NCBI RefSeq assembly: GCF_902167145.1
Contig: NC_050099.1
Span: 12,662,434 to 12,726,433, forward strand
Length of the DNA stretch: 64,000 nt
Source of the DNA: Zea mays
Taxonomy: Eukaryota > Streptophyta > Magnoliopsida > Poales > Poaceae
Direction: 5' to 3'
This document shows positions 9,606 through 19,652 of the stretch, piece after piece. The stretch's first letter is position 1; the number at the start of each line of letters is the position of its first letter. Made by a program: the position numbers and the translations under genes. Below the pieces are notes generated by a model. The model was not told the origin of the DNA. It made no database searches and worked only from the letters and a program-made list of their open reading frames with translations.

Positions 9606-11123
9606 ATGGCACCGAAGAAGGCTTCAGCGACTGGAACTACAGCTCTGCAACCACTGGACCACAATCAGGAGACAGTCTCCCTGCGGGAGGCCCGAAGCCA
9701 GAAAAGGAAGGCTGTCAGCCCGACACCACCAGAGGACGAGATAGATCAAGAAATCAGAGATATGGAGATACTTCATCAACAAGTACAGAGGAAGAAAGAA
9801 AAGATGGCCAGGCTGGTTGAACTGCAGAGGCAGATAGACGAAGCCTCTGAAGAAGTTCGTCATCTTACCCAGGATGAGCAGCACCGAAGGCCTCAACACC
9901 AAGATCTTCATCAGGAGGGTTTTCCCAACGAAGATGACTGGTATGACAATTTCCATCATGGGAATTTTGTTTTTGATGATGCTTCTCCCCTGTCCGCTGA
10001 GCTGCAGGCTACACCTTGGCCTCCGTCCTACAAGCCGCCCCAGCTTCCTATATTCGATGGCCACTCAGATCCGAAGCAGTTTTTGATGAGTTACGAAGCA
10101 ACAGTATCTTCGTATGGTGGCAATGCTTCAGTCATGGCCAAATCTTTCGTTATGGCTGTCAGGAGTGTGGCTCAAACCTGGTATTCCTCCCTTCGACCAG
10201 GAACGATCACTTCGTGGCAGAAGCTGAAGGACTTGTTGTTAACTAGCTTCCAAGGATTTCAGACGAAGCCGGTCACTGCTCAGGCTCTGTTCCAGTGCAC
10301 CCAAGATCACGAAGAATACCTTCAGGCGTATGTCCGAAGGTTCTTGCGTTTGAGGGCACAGGCACCAACGGTGCCTAATGAAATTGTCATTGAGGCCATG
10401 ATCAAGGGGCTTCGGCCAGGACCGTCAGCTCAGTACTTCGCTCGGAAGCCTCCTCAAACTTTGGAGAAGCTGCTCCAGAAGATGGATGAGTACATTCGGG
10501 CCGATAATGATTTTCGCCAAAGAAGGGAGGAGGCTTTCAGGTTTTCTGAAATGACCAGGGGCTTCGGAGGGAGGTTCTACCCGAGACACGTCAGGTCAAT
10601 TCATAACTCTACACAAAATGATGACAGAGGAAGCCAACAGCAAAGGCCACAATGTTCCTCACAGGCTTCGGGGCAACAGCAAAGCTCCTTCCGACCACCA
10701 GCTCCAAGAGGCAGAGGCGCCAGGGGCTTTGGAGGAAGATTTGGCGATCAACCAAGAAGAATCTTTTGCTTATTCTGCGGTGAGAACAAAGGCCATACTA
10801 CCAGGATGTGCCATGTTACTATTCAGAAGCAAAAGGAAATAGCTGAAGCAGCAGCGCAACAAGCTCAGCCGAAGCAGGTCATGCATACAGCTTCGTATCA
10901 TTCGCCCTACATCCCAGAATATGTGGGCAATCATCCTGCAGTTTCTGTCGCTTCGGCAAGTCAGCCTCAAGCTTCCTGGCAACAGCCTCCGCCTCCACCT
11001 CCGTTGCAACAAGGCCAGCAGCCAGAAGGGAGCCAGTATGCCCCACACCAGAGGGACTTCAGAGAGCAGTCCGAAGCTCGTACAGTCAATAGCACTGTGC
11101 CAGAGTCAAAGCACATCTATTGA
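9606..11123 (+). CDS. gag: Gag of Tat-lineage gypsy element, intact
   Basis: 505 residues from ATG at 9606. This is the capsid/nucleocapsid precursor that would package element RNA. The N-terminal ~125 residues are charged with a predicted coiled coil (QVQRKKEKMARLVELQRQID). A retrotransposon gag domain follows at about 140-310 (PQLPIFDGHSDPKQFLMSYE, RSVAQTWYSSLRPGTITSWQ, LKDLLLTSFQGFQ). A zinc-knuckle-like CX2CX5HX4C (CLFCGENKGHTTRMC) lies at about 388-402; its spacing is one residue longer than the usual CX2CX4HX4C. The tail is rich in proline and glutamine. The frame is closed by TGA and no protease or pol frame follows, so this is a gag-only element rather than a truncated polyprotein frame. 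Its intactness in a young copy suggests that gag is still useful to the element. Confidence 0.88.
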   Translation: MAPKKASATGTTALQPLDHNQETVSLREARSQKRKAVSPTPPEDEIDQEIRDMEILHQQVQRKKEKMARLVELQRQIDEASEEVRHLTQDEQHRRPQHQDLHQEGFPNEDDWYDNFHHGNFVFDDASPLSAELQATPWPPSYKPPQLPIFDGHSDPKQFLMSYEATVSSYGGNASVMAKSFVMAVRSVAQTWYSSLRPGTITSWQKLKDLLLTSFQGFQTKPVTAQALFQCTQDHEEYLQAYVRRFLRLRAQAPTVPNEIVIEAMIKGLRPGPSAQYFARKPPQTLEKLLQKMDEYIRADNDFRQRREEAFRFSEMTRGFGGRFYPRHVRSIHNSTQNDDRGSQQQRPQCSSQASGQQQSSFRPPAPRGRGARGFGGRFGDQPRRIFCLFCGENKGHTTRMCHVTIQKQKEIAEAAAQQAQPKQVMHTASYHSPYIPEYVGNHPAVSVASASQPQASWQQPPPPPPLQQGQQPEGSQYAPHQRDFREQSEARTVNSTVPESKHIY

Positions 11124-11503
11124 CGAATATCCTACCTTAATAGCAATCTTTTTCATTCAGGTTTATTTTCTGTAATAAAGGACACTGTTTAGGTTTCATG
11201 TAATTAGTTTCGTTGATTCCTACAAGGAAAGTATACTTTCTTCACAGGCATCTATTGACGAAATTCAAAGACGTGATGACAAAGACGACCTTCGAACTAT
11301 CGAAAATTCTTCGAAGCAACAAAAAGTCGTTCTAAGGAACGCAGAGTAAGTTTACCGAAGTCACAAAAAGTCGTTCCAAAGGGAGCGCAGTGTAAGTTTT
11401 CTGCTCCAAAGTCGTTCCAAAGGGAATGCAGAGCATACAGCGAAAAGTCAACGCTGATACCGCCTAAGTAAAAGGCGAAGCGCGAAAAGTCAACGCGAAT
11501 ACC
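11124..11503 (+). repeat. 3' tandem motifs of gag-only element, left of Sirevirus
   Basis: Non-coding. At least three imperfect repeats of an 'AAAGTCGTTCC.AAGGGAA.GCAGAG' unit occur at 11322-11440, followed by 'aaaagtcaacgc...taaaaggcgaag' units. The series continues beyond the Sirevirus at 20995-21110. The target duplication ATACC is at 11499-11503. Confidence 0.7.
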
Positions 11504-11699
11504 TGAAAGGGAATTAGGCTTACACCTAGTTCCTAAATAATTTTGGTGGTTGAATTGCCCAACACAAATCTTTGGACTAACTAGTTTTGCCCAAGTGTAT
11601 AGATTATACAGGTATACAAGGTTCACACTCAGCCAATAAAAAGACCAAGTTTTGGATTCAATAAAGGAGCAAAGGGGCAACCGAAGGCACACCTGGTCT

Positions 11700-12205
11700 G
11701 GCGCACCGGACTGTCCGGTGTGCCACCGGACAGTGAACAGTACCTGTCCGGTGCACCAGGGGACTCAGACTCAAACTCTTCACCCTCGGGATTTCTCGGA
11801 AGCCGGCGCGCTATAATTCACCGGACTGTCCGGTGTGCACCGGACATGTCCGGTGCTCCAAGGAAGCGCGGTCTCCGGAACTCGCCAGCCTCGGGTTCGC
11901 GTGGCAGCCGCTCCGCTAAAATTCACCGGACTGTCCGGTGTGCACCGGACTGTCCGGTGTACCAGCAGAGCAACGGCTCTTTTCGGCGCCAACGGCTCCC
12001 TGCGGTGCATTTAATGCGCGCGCAGCGCGCGCAGACGTCAGACATGCCCATACCGGTGCACCGGACATCAAACAGTACATGTCCGGTGTGCACCGGACAC
12101 CCAGGCGGGCCCACAAGTCAGAAGCTCCAACGGTCAGAATCCAACGGCAGTGATGACGTGGCAGGGGCACCGGACTGTCCGGTGTGCACCGGACTGTCCG
12201 GTGCG
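11700..12205. repeat. Array of CACCGGACTGTCCGGTG palindromes in LTR
   Basis: About nine full or partial copies of the palindrome occur, some head-to-tail with a 19-bp period (11930-11960). The matching array in the 3' LTR (19850-20370) has one extra 19-bp unit. Similar palindromes are a known conserved feature of Sirevirus LTRs. Confidence 0.85.
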
Positions 12206-12240
12206 CCATCGAGCAGACGCCTCCAGCCAACGGTCAAGTT

Positions 12241-12273
12241 TGGTGGTTGGGGCTATAAATACCCCAACCACCC
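12241..12273 (+). promoter_or_regulatory. TATA box framed by inverted repeat arms
   Basis: CTATAAATA (12253-12261) sits between TGGTGGTTGGGG and CCCCAACCACCC, which pair at 11 of 12 positions. It is repeated at 20409-20441 in the 3' LTR. This is the likely core promoter of the element. Confidence 0.75.
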
Positions 12274-12828
12274 CACCATTCATGGCATCCAAGTTTTCCA
12301 CTTCTCAACTACTACAAGAGCTCTAGCATTCAATTCTAGACACACTAAAGAGATCAAATCCTCTCCAATTCCACACAAAGCCCTAGTGACTAGTGAGAGT
12401 GATTTGCCGTGTTCATTTGAGCTCTTGCGCTTGGATTGCTTCTTTTCTTTCTCACTTGTTCTTGAGATCACCACTCTATTGTAATCAAGGCAAGAGGCAC
12501 CAATTGTGTGGTGGCCCTTGCGGGGAAGTTTTGTTCCCGGCTTTGATTTGAGAAGAGAAGCTCACTCGGTCCGAGGGACCGTTTGAGAGAGGGAAGGGTT
12601 GAAAGAGACCCGGCCTTTGTGGCCTCCTCAACGGGGAGTAGGTTTGAGAGAACCGAACCTCGGTAAAACAAATCCGTGTGTCACACTTCATTATTTGCTC
12701 GCGATTTGTTTTTGCGCCCTCTCTCGCGGACTCGTTTATATTTCTAACGCTAACCCGGCTTGTAGTTGTGTTTATATTTGTAAATTTCAGTTTCGCCCTA
12801 TTCACCCCCCCTCTAGGCGACTATCAAT

Positions 12829-12840
12829 TGGTATCAGAGC
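12829..12840 (+). other. Primer binding site, initiator tRNA-Met
   Basis: TGGTATCAGAGC, two bases after the LTR end. This is the standard complement to the 3' end of plant initiator tRNA-Met used by copia elements. Confidence 0.92.
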
Positions 12841-12871
12841 ACGGTGCTTCATTAGAGCCTAACCGCTCGAA

Positions 12872-15562
12872 GTGATGTCGGGAGATCACGCCAAGAAGGA
12901 GATGGAAACCGGCGAAAAGCCCACTACAAGCCAAGGGAGCACTTCATCGGAAGAGTCCCGCACCAAAAGGAGGGAGAAGAAGAAGAGCTCCTCCAACAAA
13001 GGGAAGGAGAAGAAATCTTCTTCTCACCACAAAGAGAAGAAGGAAAAATCTTCTTCCCACAAGCCGCATCGGAAAGGCGACAAGCACAAGAGGATGAAGA
13101 AGGTGGTCTACTACGAGACCGACACTTCATCAACATCGACCTCCGACTCCGATGCGCCCTCCGTCACTTCTAAGCGCCAAGAGCGCAAGAAGTATAGTAA
13201 GATCCCACTACGCTACCCTCGCATTTCCAAACATACACCTTTACTTTCCGTCCCATTAGGCAAACCACCAACTTTTGATGGTGAAGATTACGCTAGGTGG
13301 AGCGATTTAATGCGATTTCATCTAATCTCGCTCCACAAAAGCATATGGGATGTTGTTGAGTTTGGTGCGCAGGTACCATCCGTAGGGGATGAGAACTATG
13401 ATGAGGATGAGGTGGCCCAAATCGAGCACTTCAACTCTCAAGCAACAACAATACTCCTCGCCTCTCTAAGTAGAGAGGAGTATAACAAAGTACAAGGGTT
13501 GAAGAGCGCCAAGGAGGTTTGGGATGTACTCAAAACCGCGCACGAGGGAGACGAGCTCACCAAGATCACCAAGCGGGAAACGATCGAGGGGGAGCTCGGT
13601 CGGTTCCGGCTTCATAAAGGGGAGGAGCCACAACACATGTACAACCGGCTCAAGACTTTGGTGAACCAAGTGCGCAACCTCGGGAGCAAGAAGTGGGATG
13701 ACCACGAAGTGGTAAATGTTATTTTAAGATCTCTCATTTTTCTTAATCCCACTCAAGTTCAATTGATTCGTGGTAATCCTAGATATACTAAAATGACCCC
13801 CGAGGAAGTTATCGGGCATTTTGTAAGTTTTGAGTGCATGATAGAAGGCTCAAGGAAAATCAACGAGCTTGGCGACTCATCCGAAGCCCAGCCCGTTGCA
13901 TTCAAGGCAACGGAGGAGAAGAAGGAGGAGTCTACACCAAGTCGACAACCAATAGACGCCTCCAAACTCGACAATGAGGAAATGGCGCTCGTCATCAAGA
14001 GCTTCCGCCAAATCCTCAAGCAAAGGAGGGGGAAGGATTACAAGTCCCGCTCCAAGAAGGTTTGCTACAAGTGTGGTAAGCCCGGTCACTTTATTGCTAA
14101 ATGTCCATTATCAAGTGATAGTGACAGGGGCGACGACAAGAAGGGGAGAAGAAAGGAGAAAAAGAGGTACTACAAGAAGAAGGGCGGCGATGCCCATGTT
14201 TGTCGGGAATGGGATTCCGACGAAAGCTCAAGCGACTCCTCCGACGACGAGGACGCCGCCAACATCGCCGTCACCAAGGGACTCCTCTTCCCCAACGTCG
14301 GCCACAAGTGTCTCATGGCAAAGGACGGCAAAAAGAAGGTTAAATCTAAATCCTCCACTAAATATGAATCATCTAGTGATGACAATGCTAGTGATGAGGA
14401 AGATAATTTGCGTTCCCTTTTTGCCAACCTTAACATAGCTCAAAAGGAAAAATTGAATGAATTGGTTAGTGCTATTCATGAAAAGGATGACCTTTTGGAT
14501 TCCCAAGAGGATTGTCTAATTAAAGAAAACAAAAAACATGTTAAGGTTAAAAAGGCTTATGCTCTTGAAATTGAGAAATGTGAAAAATTATCTAGTGAGC
14601 TAAGCACTTGTCGTGAGATGATTGACAACCTTAGAAATGAAAATGCTATCTTAAATGCTAAGGTTGATTCACATGTTTGTAATGTTTCAATTCCCAATCT
14701 TAGAGATGATAATGTTGACTTGCTTGCTAAGATTGATGAATTGAATATATCTCTTGCTAGCCTTAGATTAGAGAATGAAAATTTAATTACTAAGGCTAAA
14801 GATTTTGATGTTTGCAAAGTTACAATTGCCGATCTTAGAGATAAGAATGATATACTTCGTGCTAAGATTGTTGAACTTAATTCATGCAAACCATCTACAT
14901 CTACCATTGAACATGTCACTATTTGTACTAGATGTAGAAATGTTGATATTGATGCTATTCATGATCACATGATTTTAATTAAGCAACAAAATGATCATAT
15001 AGCTAAACTAGATGCTAAAATTGCCGAGCACAACTTAGAAAATGAGAAATTTAAATTTGCTCGTAGCATGCTTTATAATGAGAGACGCCCTGGCATCAAG
15101 GATGGCATTGGCTTCCAAGGGGGAGACAATGTCAAACTTAATGCCCCTCCAAAGAACTTATCTAACTTTGTTAAGGGCAAGGCTCCCATGCCTCAGGATA
15201 ACGAGGGTTACATTTTATACCCTGCCGGTTATCCCGAGGACAAAATTAGGAAAATTCATTCTAGGAAGTCTCACTCTGGCCCTAATCATGCTTTTATGTA
15301 TAAGGGTGAGACATCTAGTTCTAGGCAACCAACCCGTGCCAAGTTGCCTAAGAAGAAAATTCCTAATGCATCAAATGAACATAACATTTCATTTAAGACT
15401 TTTGATGCATCATATGTTTTGACTAACAAATCCGGCAAGGTCGTTGCCAAGTTTGTTGGGGGCAAACACAAGGGTTCCAAGACTTGTGTTTGGGTACCCA
15501 AAGTTCTTGTTTCTAATGCCAAAGGACCCAAAACCGTTTGGGTACCTAAAGTCAAGAACTAA
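12872..15562 (+). CDS. gag: Sirevirus Gag, intact
   Basis: 896 residues starting MMSGDHAKKE 32 nt after the primer site. It forms the virus-like particle. The first ~105 residues are Lys/Ser-rich and very basic. A copia gag domain (UBN2-like) spans about 125-310 (FDGEDYARWSDLMRFHLISL, AKEVWDVLKTAHEG, RNLGSKKWDDHEVVN). A CX2CX4HX4C zinc knuckle (CYKCGKPGHFIAKC) is at about 398-411. A long coiled coil spans about 535-755 with leucine/asparagine heptads, then a C-terminal WVPK repeat. The long coiled-coil extension is typical of Sirevirus Gag. The stop TAA at 15560-15562 separates it from pol, which is in another frame. Confidence 0.93.
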   Translation: MMSGDHAKKEMETGEKPTTSQGSTSSEESRTKRREKKKSSSNKGKEKKSSSHHKEKKEKSSSHKPHRKGDKHKRMKKVVYYETDTSSTSTSDSDAPSVTSKRQERKKYSKIPLRYPRISKHTPLLSVPLGKPPTFDGEDYARWSDLMRFHLISLHKSIWDVVEFGAQVPSVGDENYDEDEVAQIEHFNSQATTILLASLSREEYNKVQGLKSAKEVWDVLKTAHEGDELTKITKRETIEGELGRFRLHKGEEPQHMYNRLKTLVNQVRNLGSKKWDDHEVVNVILRSLIFLNPTQVQLIRGNPRYTKMTPEEVIGHFVSFECMIEGSRKINELGDSSEAQPVAFKATEEKKEESTPSRQPIDASKLDNEEMALVIKSFRQILKQRRGKDYKSRSKKVCYKCGKPGHFIAKCPLSSDSDRGDDKKGRRKEKKRYYKKKGGDAHVCREWDSDESSSDSSDDEDAANIAVTKGLLFPNVGHKCLMAKDGKKKVKSKSSTKYESSSDDNASDEEDNLRSLFANLNIAQKEKLNELVSAIHEKDDLLDSQEDCLIKENKKHVKVKKAYALEIEKCEKLSSELSTCREMIDNLRNENAILNAKVDSHVCNVSIPNLRDDNVDLLAKIDELNISLASLRLENENLITKAKDFDVCKVTIADLRDKNDILRAKIVELNSCKPSTSTIEHVTICTRCRNVDIDAIHDHMILIKQQNDHIAKLDAKIAEHNLENEKFKFARSMLYNERRPGIKDGIGFQGGDNVKLNAPPKNLSNFVKGKAPMPQDNEGYILYPAGYPEDKIRKIHSRKSHSGPNHAFMYKGETSSSRQPTRAKLPKKKIPNASNEHNISFKTFDASYVLTNKSGKVVAKFVGGKHKGSKTCVWVPKVLVSNAKGPKTVWVPKVKN

Positions 15563-15575
15563 AATTGTTTTGTAG

Positions 15576-18500
15576 GTTTATGCATCCGGGGGCTCAAGTT
15601 GGATACTCGACAGCGGGTGCACAAACCACATGACCGGGGAGAAAAGGATGTTCTCCTCATATGAGAAAAACCAAGATCCCCAACGAGCTATCACATTCGG
15701 GGATGGAAATCAAGGTTTGGTCAAAGGACTTGGTAAAATTGCTATATCTCCTGACCATTCTATTTCCAATGTTTTTCTTGTTGATTCTTTAGATTACAAC
15801 TTGCTTTCTGTTTCCCAATTATGTCAAATGGGCTACAACTGTCTTTTTACTGATGTAGGTGTCACTGTCTTTAGGAGAAGTGATGATTCAATAGCATTTA
15901 AGGGTGTGTTAGAGGGTCAGCTATACTTAGTAGATTTTGATAGAGCTGAACTTGACACATGCTTAATTGCTAAGACTAACATGGGTTGGCTCTGGCACCG
16001 CCGACTAGCCCATGTTGGAATGAAGAATCTTCATAAGCTTCTAAAGGGAGAGCACATTTTAGGATTAACAAATGTTCATTTTGAGAAAGACAGGATTTGT
16101 AGCGCATGCCAGGCAGGGAAGCAAGTTGGAGTCCATCATCCACACAAGAACATCATGACGACCGACAGGCCGCTTGAGCTACTCCACATGGATCTATTCG
16201 GCCCGATTGCTTACATAAGCATCGGCGGGAGTAAGTATTGTCTTGTTATTGTGGATGATTATTCTCGCTTCACTTGGGTATTCTTTTTACAGGAAAAATC
16301 TCAAACCCAAGAGACCTTAAAGGGATTCTTGAGACGGGCTCAAAATGAGTTCGGCTTAAGGATCAAGAAAATTAGAAGCGATAACGGGACGGAGTTCAAG
16401 AATTCTCAAATTGAAGGCTTCCTTGAGGAGGAGGGCATCAAGCATGAGTTCTCTTCTCCCTACACGCCACAACAAAATGGTGTAGTGGAGAGGAAGAATA
16501 GAACTCTATTGGACATGGCAAGGACCATGCTTGATGAGTACAAGACTTCGGATCGGTTTTGGGCCGAGGCGGTCAACACCGCTTGCTACGCCATCAACCG
16601 GTTATATCTTCACCGAATCCTCAAGAAGACATCATATGAACTCCTAACCGGTAAAAAGCCCAACATTTCATACTTTAGAGTTTTTGGTAGCAAATGCTTT
16701 ATTCTTGTTAAAAGAGGTAGAAAATCTAAATTTGCTCCTAAAACTGTAGAAGGCTTTTTACTTGGTTATGACTCAAACACAAGGGCATATAGGGTCTTTA
16801 ACAAGTCCACTGGACTAGTTGAAGTCTCATGTGACGTTGTGTTTGATGAAACTAACGGCTCTCAAGTAGAGCAAGTTGATCTTGATGAGATAGGTGAAGA
16901 ACAGGCTCCATGCATAGCGCTAAGGAACATGTCCATTGGGGACGTGTGTCCTAAGGAATCCGAAGAGCCTTCAAGAGCACAAGATCAACCGTCCTCCTCC
17001 ATGCAAGCATCTCCGCCAACTCAAAATGAGGATGAAGCTCAAGTTGATGAAGGGCAAAATCAAGAAGATGAGCCACCTCAAGATGATGGCAATGATCAAG
17101 GGGGAGATGCAATTGATCAAGAAAAGGAGGATGAGGAAGAACCAAGGCCGCCACACCCAAGAGTCCACCAAGCAATCCAACGAGATCACCCCGTCGACAC
17201 CATCCTCGGCGACATTCATAAGGGGGTAACTACTCGATCTCGGGTTGCACATTTCTGTGAGCATTACTCTTTTGTTTCCTCTATTGAGCCACACAGGGTA
17301 GAGGAAGCTCTCCAAGATTCGGATTGGGTGGTGGCGATGCAAGAGGAGCTCAACAATTTCACAAGGAACGAGGTATGGCATTTGGTTCCACGTCCTAACC
17401 AAAATGTTGTAGGAACCAAATGGGTCTTCCGCAACAAGCAAGACGAGCATGGTGTGGTGACAAGGAACAAAGCTCGACTTGTGGCCAAAGGATACTCCCA
17501 AGTTGAAGGTTTGGATTTCGGTGAAACTTATGCACCCGTAGCTAGGCTTGAGTCAATTCGCATATTATTGGCCTATGCTACTTACCATGGCTTTAAGCTC
17601 TATCAAATGGACGTGAAAAGTGCCTTCCTCAACGGACCAATCAAGGAAGAGGTCTATGTTGAGCAACCTCCCGGCTTTGAAGACAGTGAGTACCCTAACC
17701 ATGTCTATAGGCTCTCTAAGGCGCTTTATGGGCTCAAGCAAGCCCCAAGAGCATGGTATGAATGCCTTAGAGATTTCCTTATTGCAAATGGCTTCAAAGT
17801 CGGTAAGGTCGATCCTACTTTGTTCACTAAAACTCTTGACAATGATTTGTTCGTATGCCAAATTTATGTTGATGATATCATATTTGGGTCTACTAATGAA
17901 TCTACATGTGAAGAATTTAGTAGGATCATGACACAGAAATTCGAGATGTCAATGATGGGGGAGTTGAAGTATTTCTTAGGATTTCAAGTGAAGCAACTCC
18001 AAGAAGGCACCTTCATTAGCCAAACGAAGTACACTCAAGACATTCTTGCTAAGTTTGGGATGAAGGATGCCAAACCCATCAAAACACCCATGGGAACTAA
18101 TGGGCATCTCGACCTCGACACGGGAGGTAAGTCCGTGGATCAAAAGGTATACCGGTCGATGATTGGTTCATTGCTTTATTTATGTGCATCTCGACCGGAC
18201 ATCATGCTTTCCGTATGCATGTGTGCAAGATTCCAATCCGACCCTAAGGAATCACACCTTACGGCCGTAAAACGAATCTTGAGATATTTGGCTTATACTC
18301 CTAAGTTTGGGCTTTGGTACCCTCGGGGATCCACTTTTGATTTGATTGGTTATTCGGATGCCGATTGGGCAGGGTGCAAAATCAATAGGAAGAGCACATC
18401 GGGGACTTGCCAGTTCTTGGGAAGATCCTTGGTGTCTTGGGCTTCAAAGAAGCAAAATTCGGTCGCTCTTTCCACCGCCGAAGCCGAGTACATTGCCGCA

Positions 18501-18821
18501 GGTCATTGTTGCGCGCAATTGCTTTGGATGAGGCAAACCCTGCGGGACTACGGTTACAAATTAACCAAAGTCCCTTTGCTATGTGATAATGAGAGTGCAA
18601 TCAAAATGGCCGACAATCCCGTCGAGCATAGCCGCACTAAGCACATAGCCATTCGGTATCATTTTCTTAGGGATCACCAACAAAAGGGGGATATCGAGAT
18701 TTCTTACATTAATACTAAAGATCAATTAGCCGATATCTTTACCAAGCCTCTTGATGAACAATCTTTTACCCGACTTAGGCATGAGCTCAATATTCTTGAT
18801 TCTAGAAATTTCTTTTGCTAG
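15576..18821 (+). CDS. pol: Sirevirus Pol: protease, integrase, RT, RNase H
   Basis: The pol frame opens after a TAG at 15573-15575. The protease site [15 protein letters not shown] (15600-15644) lies upstream of the first ATG at 15630, so translation must enter before that ATG by some recoding or splicing. From the ATG the frame has 1063 residues. Order: protease; GAG-pre-integrase ([16 protein letters not shown], about 113-128); integrase core with catalytic D near 187 (LHMDLFGP), D near 250 (RSDNGTEF) and E near 287 (NGVVERKN); RT with YVDDIIFGS near 746; RNase H with DADWAGC near 909, TAEAEY near 948 and DNES near 985. The order INT before RT marks Ty1/copia. No interruption is seen, so this copy could be autonomous. 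Confidence 0.93.
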   Translation, partial: VYASGGSSWILDSGCTNHMTGEKRMFSSYEKNQDPQRAITFGDGNQGLVKGLGKIAISPDHSISNVFLVDSLDYNLLSVSQLCQMGYNCLFTDVGVTVFRRSDDSIAFKGVLEGQLYLVDFDRAELDTCLIAKTNMGWLWHRRLAHVGMKNLHKLLKGEHILGLTNVHFEKDRICSACQAGKQVGVHHPHKNIMTTDRPLELLHMDLFGPIAYISIGGSKYCLVIVDDYSRFTWVFFLQEKSQTQETLKGFLRRAQNEFGLRIKKIRSDNGTEFKNSQIEGFLEEEGIKHEFSSPYTPQQNGVVERKNRTLLDMARTMLDEYKTSDRFWAEAVNTACYAINRLYLHRILKKTSYELLTGKKPNISYFRVFGSKCFILVKRGRKSKFAPKTVEGFLLGYDSNTRAYRVFNKSTGLVEVSCDVVFDETNGSQVEQVDLDEIGEEQAPCIALRNMSIGDVCPKESEEPSRAQDQPSSSMQASPPTQNEDEAQVDEGQNQEDEPPQDDGNDQGGDAIDQEKEDEEEPRPPHPRVHQAIQRDHPVDTILGDIHKGVTTRSRVAHFCEHYSFVSSIEPHRVEEALQDSDWVVAMQEELNNFTRNEVWHLVPRPNQNVVGTKWVFRNKQDEHGVVTRNKARLVAKGYSQVEGLDFGETYAPVARLESIRILLAYATYHGFKLYQMDVKSAFLNGPIKEEVYVEQPPGFEDSEYPNHVYRLSKALYGLKQAPRAWYECLRDFLIANGFKVGKVDPTLFTKTLDNDLFVCQIYVDDIIFGSTNESTCEEFSRIMTQKFEMSMMGELKYFLGFQVKQLQEGTFISQTKYTQDILAKFGMKDAKPIKTPMGTNGHLDLDTGGKSVDQKVYRSMIGSLLYLCASRPDIMLSVCMCARFQSDPKESHLTAVKRILRYLAYTPKFGLWYPRGSTFDLIGYSDADWAGCKINRKSTSGTCQFLGRSLVSWASKKQNSVALSTAEAEYIAAGHCCAQLLWMRQTLRDYGYKLTKVPLLCDNESAIKMADNPVEHSRTKHIAIRYHFLRDHQQKGDIEISYINTKDQLADIFTKPLDEQSFTRLRHELNILDSRNFFC

Positions 18822-19652
18822 CTTGCACACATAGCTCATTTGAATACCTTTGATCATATCTCTTTATATACTATGACTAATGTGTTTTCAAGTCTATCTC
18901 AAACCAAGTCACAGGTATATTGAAAGGGAATTGGAGTCTTCGGCGAAGACAAAGGCTTCCACTCTGTAACTCATTCTTCGCCATCTCTCCAAGAAAAGGA
19001 CCTTGTCTTTGGGGGAGAAAGTAAAAGCCCAAAGCAAAAGGACCGGATTTCGTCTTTGGTATAATCTTAACTCATTTACTTATGACCAAAGGGGAAGAAA
19101 TTACTTTAAGGGCTCTAATGATTCCGTTTTTGGCGATTCATGCCAAAAAGGGGGAGAAATGAGCCCAAAGCAAAAGGACCGCACCACCACCTAATTCAAA
19201 AACTTAGTGCTTTCCAAAAGTATTTATCAATTGATATCCTATTATGTTCAAAAGGGGGATTTCAAAAATCTTACATCAAAACCCTCTTGAACACTAAGAG
19301 GAGGATCTAATTTAGGGGGAGTTTTGTTTAGTCAAAGGAAAAGCATTTGAAACAGAGGGAGAAAAATTCAAATCTTGAAAATGCTTTGCAAAATCTTATT
19401 CATTTACCTTTGACTATTTGCAAAAGATCTTTGAAATGGATTTACAAAAAGAATTTGCAAAAACAAAACTTGTGGTGCAAACGTGGTCCAAAATGTTACA
19501 TAAGAAAGGAACATTCCATGCATATCTTGTAAGTAGTTATATTGGCTCAATTCCAAGCAACCTTTACACTTACATTATGCAAACTAGTTCAATTATGCAC
19601 TTCTCTATTTGCTTTGGTTTGTGTTGGCATCAATCACCAAAAAGGGGGAGAT
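18822..19652 (+). other. Sirevirus 3' region with multiple polypurine tracts
   Basis: No env-like gene. G-rich purine tracts recur at about 19008-19020, 19145-19157, 19250-19259, 19312-19320 and 19639-19650. The last one abuts the 3' LTR and is the functional candidate. Repeated tracts upstream of the 3' LTR are a recognised Sirevirus signature. Confidence 0.85.

Larger units (their letters stand above)
11504..12826 (+). repeat. Sirevirus 5' LTR
   Basis: 1323 bp. Palindromic CCGGACTGTCCGG units cluster at 11700-11960 and 12050-12205. The TATA box is at 12254-12261. The open frame across the palindromes (11720-12484) is not a gene; it reflects a GC-rich repeat without stops. Confidence 0.93.

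Noticed and set aside
11720..12484. Long open frame across the Sirevirus LTR (254 codons, repeated at 19869-20652)
   Set aside because: It reads through the palindromic repeat, changes frame with the 19-bp unit number, and has no protein family features.
18822..19652. Possible env-like third gene in the Sirevirus
   Set aside because: Only short frames among polypurine tracts; no membrane segments or signal peptide.
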